From assembly GCF_021352225.1 (NCBI RefSeq), contig NZ_JAAUVI010000019.1, forward strand, positions 1,904-54,454: a stretch of DNA of 52,551 nucleotides, given 5' to 3'. Within the stretch, counting starts at the first letter, position 1; each line of letters begins with the position of its first letter. Shown here piece after piece: positions 24,289 through 32,502 of the stretch. The notes beneath the pieces are model-generated. The model did not search any database. It worked only from the letters and a program-made list of their open reading frames with translations, and was not told where the DNA came from. Both the position numbers and the translations under genes were made by a program. This DNA is from Methylobacterium sp. C25 (lineage in GTDB: Bacteria > Pseudomonadota > Alphaproteobacteria > Rhizobiales > Beijerinckiaceae).

Positions 24289-25581
24289 ATGACGGCGGCG
24301 CTCGCCTCCCTGTTCGGCTGGGGGCTCGACCTCTTCGATCTCTTCATCCTGCTCTACGTCGCGCCTGTCGTCGGCGCGCTGTTCTTCCCCGGCGACAAGC
24401 CGATGCTGTCGCTGGCTGGCGCCTATGCCTCCTTCGCGGTCACGCTGCTGGTACGGCCGCTCGGCTCGGCCCTGTTCGGCTCCTATGCCGACCGCTTCGG
24501 CCGCAAGCGGGCGCTGACCATCGCGGTGGTCGGCGTCGGCGTCTCGACGGCGATCTTCGGCATCCTGCCGACGGTCGCGCAGATCGGGACGGCGGCGACC
24601 GTCGTGTTCCTGCTGTTTCGCGTAGTGCAGGGCATCTTCGTCGGCGGCGTGGTGGCGGCCTCGCACACCATCGGCACCGAATCCGTGCCCGAGCGCTGGC
24701 GCGGGCTGATCTCGGGCATGGTGGGCGGCGGTGGTTCGGCGATCGGCGGCCTGCTGGCCTCGCTCGTGTTCCTGGTCGTCTCGACGATCGCACCCGGTGA
24801 GGCCTTCGCCCAATGGGGCTGGCGGTTGATGTTCTTCTCGGGTCTGCTGACCTCGGTGGTCGGCCTCGTGATCTTCCGCAACCTCGAAGAATCGCCGATC
24901 TTCAAGAAGCTGCAGGCCGAGAAGGCGAACCAGAAGGCCGGAACTCCCGCGCAGGCCTCGCCGATCCGGACGTTGTTCTCGGCGGAGCGCCTGCCGACCT
25001 TCCTGCTGACGGTGCTGGTCTCCTTCGGCGGCGGCGCGGCCTACTACCTGACCTCGGGCTATCTGCCGACTTTCCTCAAGCTCGTGAACAACGTGCCGAA
25101 CGCGACCGCCTCGATGATCCTGGTCGGAGCCAATATCGCGGCGGCTCTCGGAGCCTGCTCGGTGGGCGAACTCAGCCAGCGTATCGGGCGTCGCGCGAGC
25201 TTGCTGCTGATGGGTGCGGTTCGCCTCCTCGCCTTTCCCGCGCTCTACCTGATCATGGCTGGAACCGAGAACGTTTTGCTGATCGGCGCTTGCGCCTGCC
25301 TCCTCTCCTTCGTCGCCAATGCGAGCTACGCGCCCCTCCTGATCTTCCTCAACGAGACGTTCCCGACCGCACTCCGGGCGACCGGAACCGGGCTTTCGTG
25401 GAACATCGGTTTCGCCTTGGGTGGCATCCTGCCGGCCCTGGTCTCGCTCACCGCCGCCGGGCCGGCAGAGATCCCGATGACGCTTGCGATCTTTCTCACG
25501 GGGGTGACGCTCGCATTTCTGCTTGGTGCCTTCCTCAGCGCTGAGACGCGCGGCAACCTCGAACGCGCCGGGACCGGCTGA
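24289..25581 (+). CDS. MFS transporter, aromatic-acid/metabolite:H+ symporter type
   Basis: About 430 residues with 12 membrane segments. The family motif is LFGSYADRFGRKRAL between segments 2 and 3, and a second copy-like GELSQRIGRRAS lies after segment 8; LFDLFILLYVAPVVGALFF is segment 1. It resembles carriers for small carboxylates and is the expected furoate/FDCA importer of the cluster. The first ATG is at 24289 with no ribosome site. A CTG at 24223 in the same frame is preceded by GGGAGG at good spacing and would add 22 residues, so the start is uncertain. It ends by TGATG overlap with the next gene. Confidence 0.88.
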   Translation: MTAALASLFGWGLDLFDLFILLYVAPVVGALFFPGDKPMLSLAGAYASFAVTLLVRPLGSALFGSYADRFGRKRALTIAVVGVGVSTAIFGILPTVAQIGTAATVVFLLFRVVQGIFVGGVVAASHTIGTESVPERWRGLISGMVGGGGSAIGGLLASLVFLVVSTIAPGEAFAQWGWRLMFFSGLLTSVVGLVIFRNLEESPIFKKLQAEKANQKAGTPAQASPIRTLFSAERLPTFLLTVLVSFGGGAAYYLTSGYLPTFLKLVNNVPNATASMILVGANIAAALGACSVGELSQRIGRRASLLLMGAVRLLAFPALYLIMAGTENVLLIGACACLLSFVANASYAPLLIFLNETFPTALRATGTGLSWNIGFALGGILPALVSLTAAGPAEIPMTLAIFLTGVTLAFLLGAFLSAETRGNLERAGTG

Positions 25582-26066
25582 TGGACATGCCCGACGACCC
25601 GCTCTGGCTGTTCTCCCTCGACCTCTACGGCCGACCGGGCGTCGCCGAAGCCTGCCTAACGCTGCAGGACGAGTCGGGCGTCGACGTAAACGTCGTGCTC
25701 TACCTGCTGTGGTGTGCGGCGACGAAGCGGCCTCTCGATGCCGGTGCGATCGCCGAGGCCGACCGGCGGGTCTCGTCTTGGCGGAGGGCCGTGGTCGAGC
25801 CGCTGCGCGCCGTGCGCCGCGCGATGAAGGGCCCGCTTCTTCCAGACTTCGAGACCGAAAGCCTGCGCAAAGACGTCAAGGCCGCCGAACTTAGGGCCGA
25901 ACGGTTCGTCCAAGCCGCTCTGTTCGCCGACGCGCCTCCGGTGGGCGCTACGATCGACAGGGAGACCACCGCGCGCTGGGCGCTCGCGACCTACGGCGCG
26001 GCGCGCGAACGTCCATTGGCGGATGAGCCGGTCGCGCGCTTGCTCGAAGCCTTTCGCGGGCTTTGA
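25581..26066 (+). CDS. TIGR02444-like (DUF2390) protein
   Basis: A 161-residue, mostly helical soluble protein. The N-terminal LWLFSLDLYGRPGVAEACL and DVNVVLYLLWCA match my memory of the TIGR02444 family, whose function is unknown. It starts on the stop codon of the transporter (TGATG), so it belongs to the same transcript. Its last 76 bp overlap the 3' end of the convergent ubiX gene. A role in furan catabolism is only guilt by association. Confidence 0.78.
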   Translation: MDMPDDPLWLFSLDLYGRPGVAEACLTLQDESGVDVNVVLYLLWCAATKRPLDAGAIAEADRRVSSWRRAVVEPLRAVRRAMKGPLLPDFETESLRKDVKAAELRAERFVQAALFADAPPVGATIDRETTARWALATYGAARERPLADEPVARLLEAFRGL

Positions 26067-26644
26067 CCATCGGCCTCGTCGAACCGCCAGCGCCGCACGC
26101 GTCCGCTCTCGATCCCGAACAGGTCGAGCGTACGGCCGAGCGTGTGATCAATCATCTCATCGAGATCCTTCGGCCGCGCGTAGAAGGCGGGAACCGGCGG
26201 CGCGATGATCGCCCCGATCTCCGAGAGCGCGGTCATGGTCCGTAGATGGCCCGTATGCAGGGGCGTTTCCCGCACGAGCAGCACCAGCCGCCGGCGTTCC
26301 TTCAGCGTGACGTCGGCAGCCCGGGTAAGCAGGCCCGTCGTCGCCCCGCTCGCGATCTCGGCCATGCTACGCATCGAGCAGGGGGCGACGATCATGCCCT
26401 GGGTGCGGAACGAACCGGAGGAGATCGCCGCTGCGATGTCCGATTGCGCGTAGGTCCTCTGCGCAAGCGCGTGCACGTCGGCGACCTTGAGGTCGGTTTC
26501 GTGGGCGAGCGTGATCTCCGCCGAGCGCGACATCACGAGATAGGCCGGCACGCCGAGTTCGCGAAGGATCTCGAGCAGACGCACCCCGAAGACGACGCCG
26601 GAAGCGCCAGATATGCCGACGACGAGGGGAAGCGGGGCACTCAT
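25991..26644 (-). CDS. hmfG: UbiX-family flavin prenyltransferase, probable HmfG
   Basis: A 217-residue flavoprotein with GISGASGVVFG near the N-terminus and PCSMRSMAEIASG in the middle, then a late RRLVLLVRETPLHTGHLR; all are UbiX/Pad1 hallmarks. UbiX makes the prenylated FMN cofactor that UbiD decarboxylases need. The UbiD gene is 1.2 kb away on the other side of a LysR gene. The C-terminal 25 or so residues are a low-conservation tail that overlaps the end of the TIGR02444-like gene on the other strand; family members usually end near residue 190-200. Confidence 0.9.
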   Translation of the reverse strand: MSAPLPLVVGISGASGVVFGVRLLEILRELGVPAYLVMSRSAEITLAHETDLKVADVHALAQRTYAQSDIAAAISSGSFRTQGMIVAPCSMRSMAEIASGATTGLLTRAADVTLKERRRLVLLVRETPLHTGHLRTMTALSEIGAIIAPPVPAFYARPKDLDEMIDHTLGRTLDLFGIESGRVRRWRFDEADGQSPRKASSKRATGSSANGRSRAAP

Positions 26645-26703
26645 CGAGGCAGCTTATCCGACCCCCGTCGCCGTGGTCGAATAAGGCTGATTGATCGCCG
26701 GCA

Positions 26704-27630
26704 TCAGGTGTCGCCCACGACGACGTCTCGCAACGCGGTTGCCGCGACGTCGATTTCTTCCTTCAGGATCTCCACCAGCTTGAGGGCGGCCGCCGACATC
26801 GGTCGTTGTGGGTGATGGACAACCACCAAGTGCCGGATGATCCGCGGCTTCACGATCCGGTAGGCCTTCAGAATGCCTGCCGCTAGGTGCTGTCGCACAG
26901 CAAGGCTCGGCAGGACCGTGAAGGCGTTCGACTGGGCGATGTAGTCGGCGATGGCCGGTGGGAGATCATGCTCGATGCGCGGAGCGAGTGCGATATCCTC
27001 TGCCGCAAGCCGGCGATCGATCTCCACGCGAAGGCCGTGCCTCTTGGAAGGCAATACCAAGTCGAGCTGCGGCAAGTCGCGGGTCTGCACCGGAATCTCG
27101 ATGGGCAGCACGGTGTCGCGGCCGCCGACCACCACCATCTCCTCTTCGAGGAGAGGCTCCATGACGAGACTGATCTTCTTCGGTGGACGGTTGATGACCG
27201 CGAGGTCCAGCGCGCCCGAGCTCACGCCCTCGATGAAGATGCTGGAATACCCGTCGGCCAGCGAGAGTTCCACGTCGGGATAGGCCGAGGTGAACCGGGA
27301 CAGGACGTTTGGCACCACACTCATCGAAAGGGACGAGAGGATGCCGACGGTGACTCGGCCCGAGACGGTCTTCGAGAGCCGGGCCATCGTCGTGCGGGCA
27401 TCGGCGACGTCGCGCAGGATCGGCTGAACGAGGCGATAGAGTGTACCGCCCTCGGCCGTGGGTGCCATTTCCTTTGGTAGGCGATCAAACAGGCGTAACC
27501 CGAGCTCCTGTTCGAGCTTGGCGATCTGCATGCTGAGCGCCGGCTGGACCACGTGCATGCGCTTGGCCGCACGGGTCACACTGCGCTCTTCGAATAGCGC
27601 CACGAAATACGAGATCTGGCGAAGATCCAT
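26704..27630 (-). CDS. LysR-family regulator of the furan-acid locus
   Basis: A 308-residue LysR protein. The winged helix-turn-helix (MDLRQISYFVALFEERSVTRAAKRMHV, cited by its first residues) begins at the ATG at 27630, behind GGGAGG. The effector domain carries SGRVTVGILSSLS and PPAIADYIAQSNAFTVLPS. It lies between ubiX (59 bp downstream, same strand) and the divergent ubiD gene. A perfect T-N11-A dyad is in the shared promoter region. It likely corresponds to an HmfR-type regulator, though the name is inference. Confidence 0.9.
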   Translation of the reverse strand: MDLRQISYFVALFEERSVTRAAKRMHVVQPALSMQIAKLEQELGLRLFDRLPKEMAPTAEGGTLYRLVQPILRDVADARTTMARLSKTVSGRVTVGILSSLSMSVVPNVLSRFTSAYPDVELSLADGYSSIFIEGVSSGALDLAVINRPPKKISLVMEPLLEEEMVVVGGRDTVLPIEIPVQTRDLPQLDLVLPSKRHGLRVEIDRRLAAEDIALAPRIEHDLPPAIADYIAQSNAFTVLPSLAVRQHLAAGILKAYRIVKPRIIRHLVVVHHPQRPMSAAALKLVEILKEEIDVAATALRDVVVGDT

Positions 27631-27693
27631 TCGCTGAGGCCTCCCTTCCCTATCTACAGCCGGAAAGGGCCGGACCGGCACCCACGACGACCT

Positions 27694-27706
27694 TCAGCTA
27701 GGCTGA
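27694..27706. promoter_or_regulatory. LysR-type operator (T-N11-A dyad) between lysR and ubiD
   Basis: TCAGC-TAG-GCTGA is a perfect 5-bp inverted repeat around three bases and fits the LysR consensus T-N11-A exactly. It is 64 bp from the LysR start and about 107 bp from the UbiD start, where such proteins usually bind for autoregulation and activation of the divergent gene. Confidence 0.6.
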
Positions 27707-27812
27707 TTGTCCACATCACCATTCATGACTTCTGCGACTACGGCCAGAGGCCTACCAAAGGGACGCGGCAAGGCGTCCAACCAGGGGCGCCAGCGAGGTG
27801 AGGATGATCCCC

Positions 27813-29201
27813 ATGGGCGACGTTCGGCCGGTTCGATCCCTTCGGGAATGGCTCGATCGTCTCGCCAGCGATGGGCGGCTCGGTATCGCACGGCCGGGCA
27901 TCGGGTTGAGGCACGAGGCGGCCGCGATCGCGAACCGCATGGATGGCCGCAGGGCCACCCTTTTCCCGCAGCCGGGTGGCCACCCGGGCGTGGTCGTGTC
28001 GGGCCTCGTCTCCAGCCGCTCGTGGATGGCCGAAGCCTTCGGTGTCACCGAGGACCGGCTGATCGCGCATTACCAGAGATCCGCCGCCGAGCCTCTGCCT
28101 TGGCGCGAGCGCGAGACGGGGCCGGCCCAGGAGGTCGTGCACTGCGAGGGGATCGACGTGCTCGAACTGTTCCCCGTGCCGACGATGAACGAGCACGATA
28201 GCGGCCCTTACATCTCCGCTGGCCTGATGATCTCGCGTGATCCGGAGAGCGGCGTGCAGAACGTCGCAATCCTCCGCTGCCAGGTGAGCGGCCCGGATCG
28301 CATCGGCGTTCTGGTCCTGCCGCGTCATACTGACAACTTCTTCCGAAAGGCGGAGGCTTCCGGGACAGGGCTTGAGGTCGCGCTCGTTATCGGCGTGGAT
28401 CCTGCCTGCCTGCTGGCGAGCCAGGCGATCGTGCCGCTCGGCCGGGACGAGCTCGAGATCGCAGGCGCGCTCAGCGGGGCGCCACTCGACGTCCTCAAGT
28501 GCGTTTCGAACGACGTGCGAGTGCCGGCTGAAGCCGAGATCGTCATCGAAGGCCGGCTGCTGCCGACGGTGCGCGAACCGGAAGGACCGTTCGGGGAGTT
28601 CCCGCAGTACTACGGCGAGCGGGCAGATCGGCACGTGATGCAGGTCGACGCCGTCACGCACCGGACGAACCCGATCTTCCACATGATCGTCGGTGGCGGC
28701 CTGGAGCATCTCCTGCTCGGCGCGATCCCGCGTGAGGCGACGATCCTGGCGACGTTGCAGCGCAGCTTTCCGGGCGTCGAGGACGTGCATCTCTCGCTCG
28801 GCGGCGTCGGGCGTTACCACCTCTACGTCAAGCTGCGGAAGACGCAGGACGGCGAGGGTAAGAACGTGCTGCTCGGTGCCTTCGCGGCGCATTACGACAT
28901 CAAGCACGCGGTCGTTGTGGATACCGATGTCGACATCCATGACCCGCAGGAGGTCGAGTGGGCCGTGGCAACGCGCTTCCAGGCCGACCGCGACCTCGTC
29001 ATCATCCACAATGCGCAAAGCTCGAAGCTCGATCCCTCGACGGATAAGGGCGTAGGCGCGAAGATGGGGCTCGATGCCACCATTCCGCTGGCAGCGCCCG
29101 AAATGAAATTCAAGCGCATTCGCGTGCCCGGGGAGGCCGAGGTCGACCTCAATGCCGTCATCTCGAGCGGTGTGGCTTGGCGCGAGGTTCACGGCGCTTG
29201 A
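27813..29201 (+). CDS. hmfF: UbiD-family decarboxylase, probable 2,5-furandicarboxylate decarboxylase HmfF
   Basis: A 462-residue UbiD-type enzyme that uses prenylated FMN. The catalytic Arg-Glu-Glu set is visible as R155 (AILRCQ) and E257/E262 in REPEGPFGEFPQYYG; the Mn/K and cofactor segment TMNEHDSGPYISAG is near residue 125. A His and an Arg eight residues apart (H299, R307, in GLEHLLLGAIPRE) sit where I recall the FDCA-binding His and Arg of HmfF. Decarboxylation of 2,5-furandicarboxylate to 2-furoate would feed HmfD. I prefer the ATG at 27813 (GAGGTGAGG nine bases upstream); GTG 27798 and ATG 27804 are alternatives. Confidence 0.85.
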   Translation: MGDVRPVRSLREWLDRLASDGRLGIARPGIGLRHEAAAIANRMDGRRATLFPQPGGHPGVVVSGLVSSRSWMAEAFGVTEDRLIAHYQRSAAEPLPWRERETGPAQEVVHCEGIDVLELFPVPTMNEHDSGPYISAGLMISRDPESGVQNVAILRCQVSGPDRIGVLVLPRHTDNFFRKAEASGTGLEVALVIGVDPACLLASQAIVPLGRDELEIAGALSGAPLDVLKCVSNDVRVPAEAEIVIEGRLLPTVREPEGPFGEFPQYYGERADRHVMQVDAVTHRTNPIFHMIVGGGLEHLLLGAIPREATILATLQRSFPGVEDVHLSLGGVGRYHLYVKLRKTQDGEGKNVLLGAFAAHYDIKHAVVVDTDVDIHDPQEVEWAVATRFQADRDLVIIHNAQSSKLDPSTDKGVGAKMGLDATIPLAAPEMKFKRIRVPGEAEVDLNAVISSGVAWREVHGA

Positions 29202-29232
29202 CGGGGTACGTGGCGCGCGCACGGATCGCGAT

Positions 29233-30006
29233 ATGCCGGAAGTATCGGCCGCCTTTCTGGAACTCGGCACAGTCAGACTTGAGCTGCTACGTGCCGGTCC
29301 CGGTCCGCAGGCCGGTCCGACGCTAATCTACCTCCACGAGGGCCTCGGCTCGGCCCAAGACTGGACCGGGCTGATGCTGCGGCTCGTGACAGAGACGGGT
29401 CTAGGTGCCGTTGCCTATACGAGGCAGGGCTACGGTGCATCGAGCCCAGTGGAGCGGCCAAGACCGCTCGACTATCTCGAGCGCGAGGCACGTGACGTCC
29501 TTCCGGCGATCCTGGACGCTCTCAGCATCCATCGCTGTGTTCTCATCGGCCATTCGGACGGTGCAACGATCGCCACGCTCGCCGCAGCAACCGGCGATCC
29601 ACGGATTCATGGTGCTGTGCTGATCGCCCCGCATGTCTTTGCCGAAGACGTCACCCTGGCGGGAATCGAGCAAGCGAAGGCAGCATTCGAAAGGGGTGGG
29701 CTTCGTCGAGCCCTCGCTCGGCGTCACGACGATGTCGAAGGAGCGTTTTACGGCTGGTGCGATGCGTGGCTAGCGCCGTTACGCCGAGACTGGAGCATCG
29801 TGCCGGCGCTGTGCGGTGTGACGGTGCCCATCGCAATTATCCAAGGCGACAAGGACCCCTACGGATCATCGCGGCAAGCAGAGCTGATTGCTCAATACAG
29901 TCATGGTCCGGTAGGTATCACAAATATTTCCGATGTCGGCCATTTTCCCCATCGGGATAAGCCAGAAATTATCGAGCAAGAAATTATGAATCTGATTCGG
30001 ATTTAA
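29233..30006 (+). CDS. Alpha/beta hydrolase
   Basis: A 257-residue alpha/beta-hydrolase fold protein. The catalytic Ser is in GHSDGA, the acid probably in QGDKDPYG, and the His in DVGHFPHRDKP near the end. LIYLHEGLGSAQDWTG supplies the oxyanion loop. It begins 31 bp after the UbiD stop, so it is likely co-transcribed and may hydrolyse an ester or lactone related to the furan pathway; a true substrate cannot be read from sequence. The upstream extension of the frame overlaps ubiD and is not part of the gene. Confidence 0.85.
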   Translation: MPEVSAAFLELGTVRLELLRAGPGPQAGPTLIYLHEGLGSAQDWTGLMLRLVTETGLGAVAYTRQGYGASSPVERPRPLDYLEREARDVLPAILDALSIHRCVLIGHSDGATIATLAAATGDPRIHGAVLIAPHVFAEDVTLAGIEQAKAAFERGGLRRALARRHDDVEGAFYGWCDAWLAPLRRDWSIVPALCGVTVPIAIIQGDKDPYGSSRQAELIAQYSHGPVGITNISDVGHFPHRDKPEIIEQEIMNLIRI

Positions 30007-30332
30007 GAGGCATCTCTAAAGATTTCTATTTCACCAGCATGTCGAGGCCTGAGGCGCGTTGGCGGCGGAGCGCGAGCATTGCGCAACCGACTTCAGAGAT
30101 TGCGTGCCACGGTCGAATGTGAGCTCCCGAAAATTCATGAAAGCTGGTCGAACGCCCGCAACGCGCGCGAAGCGGCCATACCGCAAGGGAAGCGAACTTT
30201 GGAGCCGCAACGGCTTTCGACCCGCTTCCGCCGCCGAGTGGTCCTCGAAAGCGGTCTCCTTTTTTCTTGCTAGTCTGGCTGATCGGCGTCTGTCTCGTTC
30301 AATCAGGCGCGTCCGCGACCGCCCTCCCTTTG
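30007..30332. other. Intergenic region between convergent hydrolase and binding-protein genes
   Basis: About 326 bp at a convergent junction. A small open frame at 30079-30273 has no recognisable features. A T6 run near 30260 is the only terminator-like element and lacks a clear stem. I see no gene here. Confidence 0.4.
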
Positions 30333-31382
30333 TCAGCTGCCGCGTAGGTCGTGAACCTCAGGGAAGAAGAATTCGCGCCAGTCCGTCGGCTTCTGCTTGA
30401 TGTAGCCGGCTCGCGAGAAGAATTGTGCGGCAGGCAATAGGTTCGCGGGGGCCGCCGAGAACACCATCTCGGGTCGTCCGATGAGATCTGCCAACTCGTC
30501 GACCGAGATCTTTTCCTTGTTGACCGCGAGATAGCTTTCGGCGGCCCGGTGCTTGTCCTGCCCGACCAGCGCGATCGCCTCGTGGATCGCGGCGACGAAG
30601 GCGGCAGTCAGCTTCGGGTTGGCGTCGTGGAAGGTCGTGGTGCTGTACACGCAACCATTCGTGATCGGGCCGCCCATGACGTCCACCGAGTCGAGCACCG
30701 TGTGCACGCCCGGCATCGCGAGTTCCTGCTCCTGGAACGGCGGCAGCGAGAAATGCGCCGTGACGCTGCCCTTGTTCTGCAGGGCGATCATTGCGTCGGG
30801 ATGGCCCATCGCAACCGTCATCGCATTGAAACGCTCGAGGGCGCCCAGGCCGAAGGCCTTCTCCACCGCGATGCCGAGAACAGTGGGCTGAGTTCCGACC
30901 CGGATCGTCGGCGTGGCGATCCGGTCCGTATCCGTGAAGTCCGTCAGCGAGTGAACCTTCGGATTGTTGCTCATGAGCTTCATCGGCAAGGCGCCGGTGC
31001 AGACGACACCCTTCACCCGCCCGGATGTCTTGCCCCAGAGGATCAGCATGTTCGGGCCGCCGCTGATCACCATGTCGACGCCGCCCGAGAGCAGCGCATC
31101 GTTGCTTGCGCCGCCGCTCGTCAGCCGTGTCCAGCTGACCTTGACGTCGGGAAGCCCTGCAGCTTTGGCCTGCTTTTCGACGAGGCCAAGATGCTCGGCA
31201 ACCGTGGCCGGCAGGTAGGACAGCCCCGGCTGCTTGGCGATCCGCAGCTCAGATGCCTCCGCGCGGGCCGGACTCGCTCCAAGAAGTCCGGACCCGATAG
31301 CCGCTACCGATGCCCCCGTTCGTAGAAGCCTGCGACGGGTCCAGCTCGGGTCGGCGTCGATACGGGTCTGGATCCTGTCCAT
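30333..31382 (-). CDS. ABC transporter substrate-binding protein, NMT1/SsuA-like (paralogue 1)
   Basis: A 349-residue periplasmic binding protein. A twin-arginine signal (TRRRLLRTGASVAAIGSG) ends near ARAEAS, so it may be exported by Tat. The mature start ELRIAKQPGLSYLPA, the middle LLSGGVDMVISGGPNMLIL and the NPKLTAAFVAAIHEAI segment are shared with three other binding proteins in this window (32503, 35491, 38749). No permease lies beside it. It is the last gene of the SDR > binding protein > dehydrogenase > binding protein unit. Ligand is unknown; related proteins bind sulphonates, nitrate, aromatic acids or thiamine precursors. Confidence 0.87.
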   Translation of the reverse strand: MDRIQTRIDADPSWTRRRLLRTGASVAAIGSGLLGASPARAEASELRIAKQPGLSYLPATVAEHLGLVEKQAKAAGLPDVKVSWTRLTSGGASNDALLSGGVDMVISGGPNMLILWGKTSGRVKGVVCTGALPMKLMSNNPKVHSLTDFTDTDRIATPTIRVGTQPTVLGIAVEKAFGLGALERFNAMTVAMGHPDAMIALQNKGSVTAHFSLPPFQEQELAMPGVHTVLDSVDVMGGPITNGCVYSTTTFHDANPKLTAAFVAAIHEAIALVGQDKHRAAESYLAVNKEKISVDELADLIGRPEMVFSAAPANLLPAAQFFSRAGYIKQKPTDWREFFFPEVHDLRGS

Positions 31383-31525
31383 GATGCGCCGGTACTCCTA
31401 GGCGGGATCAACCCCTCGGGGCGATCCGCGGATAAGCTAATGCAGGGACGATCATTCGACTACGCACAATACTGCTAGCGGAAGCAGTCCGGCGAACGAA
31501 ACCCAGGGCTCGCAATCTCAGCAAT

Positions 31526-32467
31526 CTATGAGTCTCCACGAGCGTCGCCTCGCCGTTCGTCCGTCGTAGCGCCGAGCGAGGCGAGAGCCACGAGCATCGC
31601 ATCGCGCTCGCGCGTGCAATCCGCGATCGAGCGTTCGCCGAGAGCGTCGAGCACTCCTTGCACGATCCTCGCCTTGAGATCCGTGTCGAGGACCGGCGTC
31701 CCGAGGTCGGCCCAGCGCTTCACATGGCCCGGCAACAGATGGTCGAGGAAGTGGCCGATGCCGTCCGGACCTCCAGCGAGATGGTAGGTCAGGTACGGGC
31801 CCATGATGGCCCAGCGCAGACCGGGACCGTAGCGTACCGCGTCGTCGATATCGGCGACGCTCGCGCCGCCTTCTTGCAAGATGAACAACGCCTCGCGCCA
31901 AAGGGCGGAGGTCAGCCGGTTGGCGATGTGACCTCGCATCTCGCGGCGCATGACGATCGGGTGCCGCCCGAGGCGCCGGTACAGGGTGGTCGCACGCTCG
32001 ACGGCCCAATCGGCACCGCCCAGGATCTCCACGAGAGGGACGAGGTGCGGTGGGTTGAAGGGATGGGCGACGATGTGCCGGTCCGGATGCTCGCATTCTG
32101 CCGTGATTGCGCTTCGCAGTTGCGAGGACGTGCTCGTCGCGATGATACCGTCGGCGGGAGTCAGCCGGTCGATTGCGGCGAGCAGGGTCCGCTTCGCATC
32201 CTCGGCATCGGGCCCGTTCTCCTGGACGAACTGTGCCGTGCCGACAGCATCCCCGAGTTCGGAGCACCACCGCAACGCGGCCGTGTCGGCAGGCACAGGA
32301 CGGCCGATGGACGTGGTCGCGGCGGCGATGAAGTTACGCAGGGACGCTTCCCGCCCCGGCACCGGATCATAAGCCTGGACATCCAACCCGTGCGCGAGAA
32401 ACAGGCTTGCCCAACTCATCCCGATGGTGCCGCAGCCGACGACGGCAACTCGATTGATGTCCGACAT
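31526..32467 (-). CDS. 3-hydroxyacyl-CoA dehydrogenase-fold oxidoreductase, L-carnitine dehydrogenase-like
   Basis: A 313-residue NAD-dependent dehydrogenase. The Rossmann loop is VAVVGCGTIGMSWA; later AHPFNPPHLVPLVEILGG, ALWREALFIL and GPGLRWAIMGPYLTYHLAGG resemble L-carnitine dehydrogenase and other free-acid members more than CoA-ester enzymes. It should oxidise a beta-hydroxy acid to the beta-keto acid. The ATG at 32467 has GGAGG upstream; an ATG at 32506 would overlap the preceding stop by ATGA and add 13 residues. A beta-keto-acid cleavage enzyme is encoded divergently nearby, which fits consecutive steps. Confidence 0.85.
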   Translation of the reverse strand: MSDINRVAVVGCGTIGMSWASLFLAHGLDVQAYDPVPGREASLRNFIAAATTSIGRPVPADTAALRWCSELGDAVGTAQFVQENGPDAEDAKRTLLAAIDRLTPADGIIATSTSSQLRSAITAECEHPDRHIVAHPFNPPHLVPLVEILGGADWAVERATTLYRRLGRHPIVMRREMRGHIANRLTSALWREALFILQEGGASVADIDDAVRYGPGLRWAIMGPYLTYHLAGGPDGIGHFLDHLLPGHVKRWADLGTPVLDTDLKARIVQGVLDALGERSIADCTRERDAMLVALASLGATTDERRGDARGDS

Positions 32468-32502
32468 TCCCGCTGCCCCCTCCCCGTGAAATTCCTTTGA
32501 AT

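Noticed and set aside
30079..30273. Small plus-strand ORF at the convergent junction
   Set aside because: Basic, low-complexity translation, no start signal and no similarity that I can recognise.
31526..32467. Naming the oxidoreductase outright as L-carnitine dehydrogenase
   Set aside because: The subfamily resemblance is good, but carnitine-specific partners (thioesterase, betaine catabolism) are missing, so only the fold and reaction type are claimed.
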